NCBI GenBank assembly: GCA_947095535.1
Contig: OX352774.1
Location: forward strand, 207,192,965-207,256,964
Reading direction: 5' to 3'
DNA length: 64,000 bases
Source: Poecilobothrus nobilitatus
Taxonomy: Eukaryota; Arthropoda; Insecta; Diptera; Dolichopodidae
Shown: piece after piece, positions 35,500-48,169 of the stretch
How the letters are laid out: the number at the start of each line of letters is the position of its first letter
Numbering within the stretch: the stretch's first letter is position 1
The notes under the pieces: model-generated
The model's database searches: none
Told to the model about the DNA's origin: nothing
Seen by the model: the letters and a program-made list of their open reading frames with translations, nothing else
Program-made: the position numbers and the translations under genes

Positions 35500-37960
35500 A
35501 AAAAGTCTATAATAATTTTGATGCTGATAACTGATAAGTATTTGCAAAAAGAAAAAAATCTAAAAAAAACCCCTAAGAAGACTCAAAACGGTTTGAGGAA
35601 ATATGGAAAGATTCGGCCGAAAATTGTTTGTTAAAATTGTTAGCAATTCCTAAGTTTTACTGTGTCAATCCTAATAAAATAAAAGTCGAGAAGTTAATTT
35701 CTTCAAACATGTATTTAAAAAAAGGAAAACGACAAAATTTTTTTTTATTTGCAGACGTGTTGAAATGAAATGACAGAATCGAATATAACTTCAGGTTTTT
35801 TAAATTTCGATAAAAAATTAACTGAATTCCACTCATATTTTTGGTCCAGAATTATTCTACTAACCAATAAACATTTCTACCCAATACACATCTTTATATG
35901 AAATAAATATTATAAGTACATATACATACAATTTTTTTTACTAAAGTAAATTACTAAGATTTTTTAATACCATCATATTACAGCCAACACAAATATCGAA
36001 ATAAAATTAAAACAACTTATAACCTATATGACTTTATACTCTTGTTGAATGAAACATCAAATGAAATTTATGGATAATAATATTGGCATTTGGAAAAATT
36101 CTATAAAAAAAAGAAAAATGGAGAAAAAATGTTGTTTTCATTCTATTTTTCATTTTCGCTTTTACTCAAATGAAAGTTTACTATATTTTGAGGCGAATTT
36201 TAGTGGTCAAGCACTAACAAAAAAAGACTACTCTATTAATATTTTGAAGTGATAAATCGTATTTGGCTGTTAGTAAACTTCGACGGATACAAAATTATGT
36301 TGATTTAAAAAAAAAAAACAAAAATGCTTTATCTTGAATGGATCATGAACTTATTAAAACATCTTATAAGATTAAATGTTTATTATACAATATTTTATAC
36401 AAAAAAAAAATATCCTTTTCTGAGGACAATAACCCCGCATAATTTAAAATCGCAAGTTAATTCTATTCTTCTATGTAGTCTTCATATTGATTTTCTTTTT
36501 TATTTGTATAAAATACAGAATTGAAACTCTAAATTTAATAAAAAAAAAAAAAAAAAGATTAATGAATAAATTAAAGAGTAATAAAGAGACCTCTGTCAAC
36601 TTCGAAAAAATTATACAATAAAAACCTTAATAAGACTTACCATTTCTTTTATAAAGTCCAGCTGTGATACGTGTAAACTGTGAGTTAAAGCTGATGACTA
36701 AAAAGTTTTTATATTTATTATATAAAATTACGAACAAACTTCAATAATGGTCAATTTTAGCTCATTTTTAAAATCAAAGAATTTTACTATTTTTTTGAAG
36801 TTTGTAAGTTTGTGCCACCATTTGCCTGGCCGTTTGTCAAGAATTACTTTTGTAGAAATTTTTTTATGTTTACTTCAATACGTTAAATGCTACAACGTAC
36901 AAGGGCGAGGAATAATGTGTAATTGGTAATTTTTTTATATTTTTAAATTTATCAACTGTGGTGCTACTTGTGTAATGCATAAATTGAAGCACTTGTTGAT
37001 AACATTTTATATTAATTTTATAGCAGAATATAATTTAAATTTCTAAACCTATTTCCTTTTAAACTTTTTGCTTAGGTACAAACTTAAAGTTTTATCAACA
37101 TTTTAGAAATTTGTACCTCAAAAAATATTAATTTTATATCCAAATTCTTTATTTACGGACACTTAACTTCAAAATACTTGTAAAAAATCTAAAAATATAT
37201 TTTTTATAAGATAAGAATTTTTAAACTGAAGCCTCTAATAAAAAGATTTAAAGTTTTTTAGGTTAATGAACTTTAAAAATTAAAACAAACTAAAATTTAC
37301 AAGAAAATTATTATTTTATCAAAATATTTAAAACAAAAAAATTTTATCTAAAATTTCATTATTAAATATGTAAATTTGTAGTTTTGTTAAGATTATCGGA
37401 GGCTTTAGTCAAGTTAGATGTCATTAAAGGGGACCACTACGAATGGGTCACTCAAATCTCTTTTATAAAATCTCGTTTTTTAATAATCTTGTCGAATCTC
37501 TTTATTTTTCACAAAATAGAGAAAAAAAATAAAAAACGTCTTTATGAGGTACAAGCATTCGTACCCAACTGGAAATATGTATGTAAGGAAATAAGTGAGG
37601 AATTTTATAGTTAGTTTCAAAATCAGGGTTTCAATAATTTATTTAGCGGCAGTTTAAAGGCGCCAGCCTCTACAATGTTAAATGCTTGATCTAAAAAATT
37701 ATTATAAATGCTTTATTATTGAAATATAATATGTATGTAAAAAATAATTGTAGAAAAAATTGTACAGTTATTTTGTCAAAATCAGGGTTATGCGTTTAAA
37801 ACAAAGTGTAAAATTAATTTAAATTGTTTTTTCAATTCAATTTAAAAAATATCTAAAAATAAAAAAAAAATTTATCGATAGAGATTTTAAAAAACGAGAT
37901 TTTTAAATACGAGCATTTGTATATCTAACCGCATTAAATATCTATCGATTTTAGTCAGCA
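35500..37960. other. AT-rich spacer without recognised genes
   Basis: Frames of 60-76 codons at 36049-36929 and 37384-37614 have no domain. AAATCTCGTTTTTTAA near 37470 and its inverse near 37885 hint at a decayed inverted-repeat element of about 430 bp, not firmly delimited. Confidence 0.4.
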
Positions 37961-37984
37961 TTGAGTTCTGGTACTTTTAAACTT

Positions 37985-38375
37985 GGTAATAAGCTTATTA
38001 TACCCTTCACATTAAGAATAGGGCATATTAACTTTGGTATGGTGTTTGTAATTAATAAAGATAGAAACTGCAAATTTGACACGAGGGTGTTGCTTCCTGA
38101 ATTCCTGATTTGCCTAAAATTTCAGATAAATTGGAATAGTTGTTCGGGTATCTCCCATACAACTCCCAAGACCGAACAAGCATATCTTCGAAATTAATAA
38201 ATATTAAAACTTGAAATTTGATATAAGAGTATTCTATCCTGTTCTGATAATGTCTCTAAAATTTGGGATGAATTGGAGAGGTGGTCCGGGTGCCTTCACA
38301 TACTTCCCAAGACCTAACAAGCATATCTTCGAATTTAATAAAGATAGCAACCTGAAATTTTGTACAAAGGTTGTA
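37985..38375 (+). repeat. Tandem repeat with 140-bp period
   Basis: AATTAATAAAGATAGAAACTG at 38051 recurs diverged at 38192 and 38331. The interval carries ATTCCTGATTTGCCTAAAAT-, GAATTGGA- and CCAAGACC-AACAAGCATATC blocks in both units. The 77-78-codon frames over this stretch are by-products of the repeat. Confidence 0.7.
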
Positions 38376-38559
38376 AAAGCATTTATTTTTTTAGCTTATA
38401 TTAAAAACTTAAATAATAACTTATGGATTTTTAATTTAATTTGAATTTTTTAGCTGTAGGGTATAAATAAGTCGGTTACATCGACTTACTGTTACATTTA
38501 CTTTTTTTTTTTGAAACTTTACCATAAAAAGCATAAAAATATTGAGTAAAAATTTTTTT

Positions 38560-39160
38560 TTTTTTTGAATTTTCCAGACATTTTTCAATTTTTGTCAATT
38601 AAAATTTATAGTATGTATATATAAGTTTAAATTTTTTTTTAAATAGTTAATAGTTATTTATCTTGTCTAATTAACTGTAATTATTTACGGGTCGTTATAT
38701 GCGTCTATTAAATATCAAATTACAAAAATTAAAACTGTAATATATAGCATCTATTAAAATGATTAAAGTTTTAAAAGTAAATAGACATTCCAAAAAATTT
38801 ATTTCTTTTAGTAATCTGATTTCAATGATACACCAGCAATTAAAGTCTTATTAAAACAAAATAAGATTTTATTTTAAATGGATGGATAAATATCGAAAAA
38901 GAAAATAATTTTTTTTATATAATAAATAATGATTATATGCAATCCGTAATCCTTTTAATATCATATTAAAAAGTATTAATTTTTGTCTAGATGAACCATT
39001 AAAAGAAATGTTCTTTTCAAAATTAATATGAACTCTATGCTCTCTACTTCAGTTTTTAAATTTCTTTCAGTTCTTTTTTTGAAATGAGGCAATACAAAGG
39101 CAATACCAATACAAGGTTAAGTTAATGACTAATAAGCAGCCTTTAAAAATATTATGTCAA
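38560..39160 (+). repeat. Direct repeat copy 2 inside the spacer (partner 32430-32890)
   Basis: Same order of blocks as the copy at 32430, with extra insertions (for example about 38888-38945). The pair shows that part of the spacer between the long inverted arms is itself duplicated. Confidence 0.7.
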
Positions 39161-39903
39161 ATGAGGATTTTCTGTAAATAAAGAAGAAAAAAACCTTAAA
39201 AGCATTTTACAAAATAACATTTTACGGATACTTAAAAAATTTTTATTAATCAAAAATTGTAAGATATGAGAGGAAACTTTCAGTGGAGTTTAGAAATTTT
39301 TTTTTTTTACAATATTGATCGGTGTCCGATGTAAATCCTTCATAATCATAACCACAATGTACATATACGTATTTGTTAAAATATTTATTACTTAAAATAA
39401 ATAAATAAAAATAAAAGTCGTTAGAAAGTATATAAAACAGGATTATCATACCAGCACATTATATATTACAATATGTGTGTTGTAGAGATTATTAATATAC
39501 AATACCTACAGTTTTGGTTAAAAATTTATAAAACTAATGAAAAATAATGAAATTAAAAATAAAACTGATAAAAAAGAGTTTTTATTGATTTACAATATTA
39601 TTCAACAGCCGTACCATTTAATTACGTGTGAAAATAATTATGTTTCTCCTACTGACATTTCTATGTATTTAGGTATTGAATAGGACAGCATTCGATAGCC
39701 AATATATTAGTCTAATAAAACAGATATTTGTAAAAGGAAACAAATATTTATCTGTTATCTTTAACCTACCTCTTAACTTTAACAGACTTTAAATTATTTT
39801 TAATGCATCTGTGGAGAATTTCAATTTTATTTCTGTAAAATGTCGCTCTTCTTTTTCGCTTATCCCGCTTGAAAGAATTTTATTTTTTCAATTTAAAGCT
39901 AAA

Positions 39904-40433
39904 TATGCTATTCACGTGAAATTTTCACAGCCTATCTTAATACATCAGTTAAAAAGAGAGAGAAATAGCCGTGAAATAGTCGTGAAAATTTCAAACGTCA
40001 AATTTTCATATTTAGATACGCAGTTTACGTGAAAAAAAACTTATATTTTTCACCGCCAGGCTGTGCTACAAGAAGACATTTTTCTCGCTGTTGACATTTC
40101 ACGCTGGGGCACATAAATTGTCGTGAAATTTGACAATTCAAGCTACGTCATATCTAAACTGAAACAATTTGAAAAAAAGATAGCTGAGATAAGCACAAAT
40201 TTAATTGAATTATATTTTTTACAAAATTTAAAATTTGGTTTTTTTCAAAATAATTCAAAAAGCCAAAAGAATTCAAATCCGTTAGTTTTCATTTATTTAT
40301 ATTTATTCGAATTCAACAATTATCAAAGTAAAACAATTATTTGGCATTTCAGTTTGTTTGTCAGTTGTCATTTTTAACTAACAAATGTCATATATGCCCA
40401 AATTTCATGTGAAATTTCCACGTGAACGGCATA
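39904..40433. mobile_element. 530-bp MITE with TATGC...TTCACGTG terminal inverted repeats
   Basis: The left end TATGCTATTCACGTGAAATT and the inverted right end TATGCCGTTCACGTGGAAAT match over about 26 bp with few changes. The flanks both carry AAAGCT within four bases of the ends, possibly a decayed target duplication. Further GTGAAATTT/AAATTTCAC repeats lie subterminally. No coding capacity; the 84-codon frame inside is chance. Confidence 0.72.
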
Positions 40434-41164
40434 CAAAGCTTTAATGTAAAAATTTTATTTATTTGTCCTAAACTGTACAATTTTTTGTATGTACATACGT
40501 TATGAATGAATTTTAATGTATTACTCATTTCGCCCACACATTTCAAATTATCCTGAATAAGTTTGGAAAAGTTTTAAATTTCATTTCTGATTTTTATAAC
40601 CTTATATACTGCATAAAAAAACTTATTTTTTGCTTTCATTTCTTTTTTCGTTGGAGTTATTATTCATATAAGAGAGTTAATCTAGTGAAAGTAATTTTAA
40701 TTCCCTAATATTTAAACTTAAACTCCCACTATATTTGGAAACTATTCGAAATTTAAACGTATAAAAATGAATATTTAGAATTGTTAAGGTTAATATAAAA
40801 ATTATTAAAACAAAATATAAAATAGTGATCAAATATCCAAAAAAAAAAAGTTATAGGATCTTTCAGTTTTTCTTTTACTTCGGAATATGTTAAACAAATT
40901 TATAAAATTAAAAAAAAAGAATATTTAAACAAAATATAATTTAGAAAATGATAATTTAGAAAATAATAATTTAGAAATAATTATATTCGAAGAAGAAATT
41001 TGTTTGTTAATTAATAAAAGTATAAAATTATCTATCCTTTAACTCTGCCAGAACTATAACTCTTAAACAGTTAAATTAATGACACGCATTGGGATGACTC
41101 TCTCAGTTTTCATATCTATCTTCGCATAAAGTCTAATCATAAATTTTTTGTAGTTTATTCCCCT

Positions 41165-41345
41165 GAAACATGAATGTGACAAGGAAATTACATAGCCTTT
41201 CCTTTTCAGGCATGGCTGTAAATGTCTTAAGGGGGGAGGGGGATGGGAATAATTCTTACGCGAAGTGTGTGGTTTTTTGAATCCGCATCCGCTTGGTGTT
41301 TACAGCGTATTTTATACGGTCTCACCCACTAGGCCACCAAGGCCC
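41165..41345 (-). mobile_element. tRNA-derived SINE, copy 2
   Basis: On the minus strand it reads GGTGGCCTAGTGGGTGAGAC (A-box), CGTATAAAATACGCTGTAAA, a damaged B-box (GGATTCAAAAAACC), CGTAAGAATTATTCCC and ACATTTACAGCC. These match the SINE at 24631-24800 block for block. The B-box decay and a G-rich insertion suggest it is old and inactive. Confidence 0.8.
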
Positions 41346-42321
41346 TATCATAAATGTTAGTTCTTAAACTTGATAATGAATTAATATAACTTGTTCAAAA
41401 AGTTGAGCAGTGATTTGCTCTCTGAGATAATATTGTTGTATATTTTATAGTCTACCAATCTTAAATTGTTTGATTTTTTGAATATTTTAAATATAAATAT
41501 CATATTCACTTTTTGTATATTAGTTGCTTAACTACTGAAGAAAAAGTTATAATATTAATGAAGTAATTTGCAAAAATCACCATTTTGTATTTTTTAGTAT
41601 CTCTTCTGCTGCCAGCCATATTTTATTACTTCCTTTTCTAAGATGCAAATTATCTTCGTGTTTCTTTTTAAATAAATAAAAAAATTGAAAATTTTTTTTA
41701 ATTTTCGGACTTTAACTTAATTATCCTAAGCACGTTAAAAAAAAACTTAAAGGTTTTCCATAATTTGACTGTTGATTTAATTTAAAATTGAATTTTTTAA
41801 AGTGCAAGACGTATAAAAGCATGGATAATCAATAATTATTAATCAATATTTTTATTATTAAGAAAAAGGTACAATAACCGAATTTTTAAAACATTTGCAT
41901 GTAATAATTATACAAGATGCTAATGTACTTTTTTGCCGTCAACTAGATTTCATTCTAATTTGGAAAAAATGTATAAGATTTTCTATATCTGCAGATACTT
42001 AAATTAAAGGTTAAACAGGATTTATGTCAAAAAAAAGGATATTTTGTATATTGTGTATCTTTAACTCTTTAAAACCTAAGAAGTTTATAAAATTATAATA
42101 TTCCCTAACCCATCATTTTGTTATAATTTTAAATATACTTTACCGTTTATATATCCATCATCATATTTTCTAATATGTAATGAATATTCATAATTTTTTT
42201 TGCTTCCAAAAGTATAAATCGATGAAATTCAAATTCTGTGTTAAGAATCAGTTGGTTAAGTGGACGTAGGTATACAATATTTTCTATTTGTTAATATGAC
42301 ATTTTAGAAATTTAATAGAAA

Positions 42322-44884
42322 CTAGAAAATCCCCTGTGCAATTGCACAATTTCTATAGATTCAAAAACATTTACGGTATCATACTGACTCATTTAATAAA
42401 CTACCTAAAAATTTCATTTTTACATCAACACCATTAAAAAACGTTGGAATCACTTACTTACTTGATGTAATAGAAAAAAAAACATAAAACAAATCTAAAC
42501 ACATAAAATTAAAAATGTTAGGTACAGTTTATTAATTTTTTCTCGCCGTTTTTTCGTGGCGGTAATTTTTGACAGTTTTTTAATCATTGAGAAAAAATGG
42601 TCCAAGCTAAAAGCACATTCAGGGTAAAAGTTTGTGACTATATCTCAAAAATTGTTTGAAACACATGTATAAAATGCACAATAAAAACCGGCGAAAAACC
42701 AACCAACACCAACCGCTACAACATTTTTTTTTTTTTGTTACATTTAAAACAATACCAATAATCGAAATTATTTTAATATTATTTGTTAAAATTTTACTCT
42801 CTATTTTTCTTTAGTTTTAAAAAAAAATTTTATGTCGATTAAAAACAGTTGTTTTCGCCGCGAAATTACTTTAATTACCAAAACTACTTTCAAATCTTTT
42901 GCGTTTATTTTTTTTTTGCTTGAAAAAAATTTGCTGAATTTATTTTATTTAAATGTACTTTGGAAGAGGTTTTTGGTATATTTAATAAAAGATTCATGTC
43001 TCTGATAATGAAATTTTATAAATTTTCGGTCTTTTGTCTTCGGTCACTTTTTTTTGCGACGGTCGTTTTCGACAGCTTTTTAATTTAATGGTCTAATAAG
43101 AAATACAAAATTATTAATCTATTGTGAGAGAAGGTTTCTAAAATGATATTTTCTATGTTAGTTTTTTTTTTTTTTTAATAAAAATATCCATTTCTATAAT
43201 ATTTGGTAAGTTCCAGACTTCTGTTATGAAATATAATTATTTAAGTCTGCCGAATTTTATATTAATAAAAAAATTTCGAGTATTTTATGTTATACCAGTT
43301 ATACCGAAAATTTAGCTTAAAAATCTAAATTTCAACTTAAATAAACAAAACTACTTTAAAGTCTGTTACGAAGCTTTTTCCAGCTTTTATACTAATGAAA
43401 ACAAAATCAAGAATAAAATCGGTCTATTATTTTTTTATAAATATAAGGCTTACTATAAACTTTGCTCTTTTCACTTTCAGGTCTTTTAATTTTATTAATA
43501 GTATTTTTATTTTTTTCAAAACAAAGAGTAATTTGAAAAGTGCCAACAGAAGATTAATAATTTATTTTTAATTTACCGCTGCGACCAGTTCATAATGGAT
43601 GTGGCGGTCAAATTTAAAAATTAAAAATTTGCTTTAAATTTTATGTCGAAAGTACCAGGTACTTTTTAAAAAGTAAAAGTTTGTGTCTCTGATAAGACTT
43701 TTAGTCGAAGATTTGTGTCTCTGATAATAAAATTTTAAATTATTAAATAAATATACAGAAATATTATCATTGCCAGTTTAGTTTACATTCAGTGTGAGTG
43801 GTTTATTATAGAAATAAAATATTTTTTTTTACATGTTGGCAAGGTCTCGCTAACATCTTGTATGTAGTATATGGTATTATATCATTATATTGTATATATT
43901 AATTATCAGAAATTCAATCATTAATTTCTGGTATTATATTATATGATCTGATGAATAAATCTTATTTTTTTCCATGGCTAACAATATTATTAATGGTCTA
44001 ATAATAAATTAGTACAAAATTATGAATCTTTTGTGAGAGAAGGCTTCTAAAACGATATTTTCTATGTTAGTTTTTTTTTTTTTTAAGAAAAATATCCATT
44101 TCTATAATATTTGGTAAGTTCCAGACTTCTGTTATGAAATATAACTATTTAAGTATGCCGAATTTTATATTAATAAAAAAATTTCGAGTATTTTATGTTA
44201 TACCAGTTATACCGAAAATTTAGCTTAAAAATCTAAATTTCAACTTAAATAAACAAAATTACTTTAAAGTCTGTTACGAAGCTTTTATACTAATGAAAAC
44301 AAAATCAAGAATAAAATCGGCCTATTATTTTTTTCTTATAAATATGAGGCTTACTATAAACTTTGCTCTTTTCACTTTCAGGTGTTTTAATTTTATTAAG
44401 AGTACCTATTTTTATTTTTTTTTTTCCAAAACAAAGATTGAAAACGCCAACAGAAGATTAATAACTTATTTTTAATTTACCGCTGCGACCAGTTCATAAT
44501 GGATGTGGCAGTCAAAATTAAAAATTTGCTGAATTTATTTTTATTGAAAATGTGAAGTATGTACTTTTCGTTTTTTGACTGTACTTACTTTTAATAAACG
44601 GTTTGTGTCTCTGATAATACTTCTAGTGGAAAATTTGGTCTCGGGTAATAATATTTACTAAATTTATTTATATTTTTAATGAACGGTTTGAGGCTCTTGA
44701 TAATACTTTGAGTCAAAGATTTGTGTCTCTGGTAATAAAATTTTAAATTATTAAATAAATATACAGAAATATCATCATTGCCAGTTTAGTTTACATTCAG
44801 TGTGAGTGTTTTATCTGGTTTTATTATAGATATAAAATATATTTTTTTACATGTTGGCAAGGTTTCGCCAACATCTTGTGTATT
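42322..44884 (-). repeat. Right arm of the long inverted repeat, with an extra partial copy
   Basis: Reverse complement of 30574-32234. It consists of one full-length unit (42322 to about 43870) and a second, 5'-truncated unit (about 43991-44884) that restarts at TAATGGTCTAATAATAAATT and repeats the outer half. Both units end in ACATGTTGGCAAGGT-TCGC-AACATCTTG. The inner end CTAGAAAATCCCCTGTGCAA carries the same dyad as the left arm. Confidence 0.85.
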
Positions 44885-47800
44885 ATATTATAGATGGGAT
44901 TGAATGACTAACGTTCAATTCACATATTCTGATATTATCTTCTTAAATGTTCTGAAAATTTAATAGAATTTAAAGATTTTAACTGATCTGTTTAAAAGAT
45001 TGCGATATTATGTTTTATTAAATTTATTCAACCAAATGAAAGAATAAGTTATGAAATCATACACTAAGCATTGATCCTTAAAGGATAATAATATTAATTC
45101 GAATAAGCCAATATGTTCTACAAAGAAAATTTTATTGTGCTCCACAGATCAAAGGATTAAATAAATAGGAAAAAAAAACTTGTATTATTTTTTAATAAAA
45201 AAATTCCGATTACGATTATATTATACTGATATTAAACTTATACATTTCTACCATTAAAATTTTTAAAATGGGTGATATGTGGGCATTAAAACCAATAAAC
45301 CATTTACATATTGAATCTTTTCAAATTTTAACATAGCAGATTTCTTTCTAACTTTGATTTTTTTATTCTTTTCCTTTGAGTTTCTTTGGAACATTTTTCT
45401 TTTCAGTTGAAAATTCCTTCCTTAGATACTTTAATCTAAACATTTAAGAAATATTTCAAGTATTTTTGTTCGTATATGTGTATGTTATCATTGAGGTAGG
45501 TCATTGTGATGGTAAAGTTTTAAGACAATAATTGTAAGAATAAAGAATAAAATAAGAATAAAATTCAATTTTTTATTTGTATATGTTGAAATTTGAATCC
45601 TTTTAAAGGTGAACTTAAATTTTAAATTGTGATCTATATAACATAGACAATAAATTAAATTTGATATTTGATAAGGATTTAGTTAGAAATCATTTAGTTA
45701 GAATCAAGATAATAAAAAATAAAAATCTAATTTTAAAATTTAAATATTTAAGAATATAAGTTTAGTATATTATATAGTATATATATTATAGTAGTATATT
45801 ATATAGTATATTAGTAATATTTAAAACTTTTGGATTCATTTTGTTTTGATCTTAATAATACTTAAAAAACTTTTTTTCTACAGGCTTTTTTCTTCCTGAG
45901 GCTAAAATTTTTTGATTAATTTTTATTTATATATATATATTTAGTTGTCATAAATTACAAATTCCATTTTGAACTACGAAAATTATAATATGAAAAATCA
46001 ATAAAGAAGTGTGTTTATTAAAAAGTAATTAAACCAAGAGATTACCTTTCAGTAAAGTTCTCAGGGAAAAACTCATGGAAATTTTTAAAAAATCAATGTA
46101 AAGAGAGTAGAAAAATTAATTCCCTTTTTCCCAAATTTTAATTTTGTAAGGTCTGGTGATATTTTATTTGCAAATTTCAAATTAGGCGGAACTAGATAGG
46201 CAAAGAAAATCTTCCATATTATTAAGAAACTGTAAGCTTCCATTTCTTCTAAACATTTTATTTAATAAGATAAGATTTTATTTACTGTCTAAGCATTCTA
46301 TTTTTTCAATGATTCATTCAATTTCATGATTAAATTTTATAACGAACCTGGAAAAGATATTAACTTGACCAATGTTCTTAATATAGTTTCAAGGATAATA
46401 CTTTAATTCAGGATTTCAAGAAATAAGATGAAAAAGTGGGACCGTTCCATTGGACAACGATCAAACCGTTGGTAGAGGAATGGTTGAAATAAATACAAAA
46501 ATTCTATGTAGTAAACAGAGAGAGAGAGAGAGAGAGAAAGAGGAAAGATGTATAACAAATTTGTAAAGGACCAAAACTTTATAAATATCTCAAAATTCAT
46601 TCAAAATTTGTTAAACATTTTTTTTTATTTTTTGTAAAAATTAAATTTTCATTGAAAATTTATTTAAATATTCTTGGATTTATGGTATTATTTGTTTTGT
46701 TAGATTTAGAATTTAAAATTTAAAATTTGTTATTTTTTTTTTTTGTTTTGGAATAAGATGAAAGTAAATTTTATTTATTAAATGTGGGTGTTGAATTTTT
46801 TAGAAAATCAAACAAATCAAATCTGAAATGAACTATGTTTTTATAATTTTTGTGTGTATTAAATGAAAATTTTTATATTTTAAGGATTTTTTGCGCAGAA
46901 ATATATTATAGATTATAAAAATCTTTAATAGAGAAATAATTGTATTTTAATGCTTTACTTCATAAATTGATCAAAGGTAAAATTTCATATTTATTAAATT
47001 ATTATTAAAAAATTTTATTTTAAGATAAAGTTAAATATTTACTAAAGTTTAAAAGTATGTCATATTAACTGGATTAATTTACTGAACTTGGTGGAAACAT
47101 TTTCAAAACTTTTTAACTGAATATCAGCTTTTCTTAATATCTAGTCTTTTAAAAATTTTAGCTCTATTCAGATTTCTTAGATATTACGGTGCTTTAATTC
47201 CCTTCTCTTAGTCTTGTTCAGCTTTATTGAGTTATTATGAAATATCCTTAGTTGGCTAATAATCCTTTTTCATTAAAGTTGTCACTAAATTTAACTAAAT
47301 TCGTTAGTGCCTGAAGTGAAATAGAACTTTTCAAATACAGAAAATATGATCATCAACAAATTGATGAAGCAAAATATCTAAATCTAAATATCTTAATATC
47401 TAAAAAATATAATATTTTTATCACCATTTTGTATAATGTTTTGTTTTATATGTACAAAAAACAAATGTTAAAATAAATATATATATGCATGGAATTTTAT
47501 GTTATGGTTCATCGTATCACTAATAATAAAATAAATATTTAACAGGTCACTTCACCAGTTAATTAAAAAAAAACATAAGTACGAATATCCTTTAAAAATT
47601 CAGAAAGGTAAAAAGTTATTTACAGACTTATTTTTTATTAGTTCACCAAAGTTTGAGCAACTGTATCGAACAATTTATTAATTGAGACAGAATGAGTAAA
47701 ATCGAGTCATTAAAAATATAAAATAACACAATCAATTTTACAATTTAATCTCTATCACCTTCAGAAGCAATGAAACAGTACGAACCCTATCATTACAGTT

Positions 47801-47985
47801 GAAGTTTAAATAATAGAAACAATATACAATTATAATATCAAAAAATATCATTACAAATAGAATCAATAACAAATTAAAAGAATATTCCTCTATAATTCTT
47901 TAAAGTCCTTTTTTACCTCGGATTTACAAATTATATTTGGTAATCTAGCAATAACTACAAGATTCTATTGCTGTATTTCTAAATA
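44885..47985. other. AT-rich stretch without recognised genes
   Basis: Holds AT-rich filler, an AT microsatellite near 45770-45830 and a GA microsatellite at 46516-46538. No exon or element was recognised. Confidence 0.45.
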
Positions 47986-47989
47986 AAGG

Positions 47990-48165
47990 AGCTGAAGTTA
48001 CTCAATGACGTCATCCTGAAACAATTTTTTATGACGTCACAGTTCGGAATGCATATGGTATTGTGAGCGTAACCGTCACCTAGTGGCTGAAAAATGTATT
48101 AAAATTTAAAAACAAAATCAGCTTGAAAGTACCATTACATGAGGACGTCATTAAGTTATTCCACC
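47990..48165 (+). repeat. Sequence related to the tandem units at 367-895
   Basis: AGTACCATTACATGAGGACGTCATTAA (core 48137-48156) resembles AGTACCGTTATATGTTGACGTCATTTAA of the 367-895 units. Two TGACGTCA-type sites and CTAGTGGCTGAAAAATG, inverse of their CATTTTTCAGCCACTA block, are also present. The mixed orientation suggests rearrangement. Weakly supported. Confidence 0.4.
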
Positions 48166-48169
48166 ACTC

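Noticed and set aside
37961..38444. Two adjacent frames of 77-78 codons with similar sequence
   Set aside because: Their similarity follows from the 140-bp tandem DNA repeat; no start context or domain supports coding.
40123..40377. 84-codon frame
   Set aside because: Wholly inside the 39904-40433 MITE; no domain.
30574..44884. Maverick/Polinton (long TIRs, 14 kb in total)
   Set aside because: No polymerase, integrase, capsid or ATPase frame in the spacer, and the right arm holds an extra truncated unit; separate insertions are simpler.
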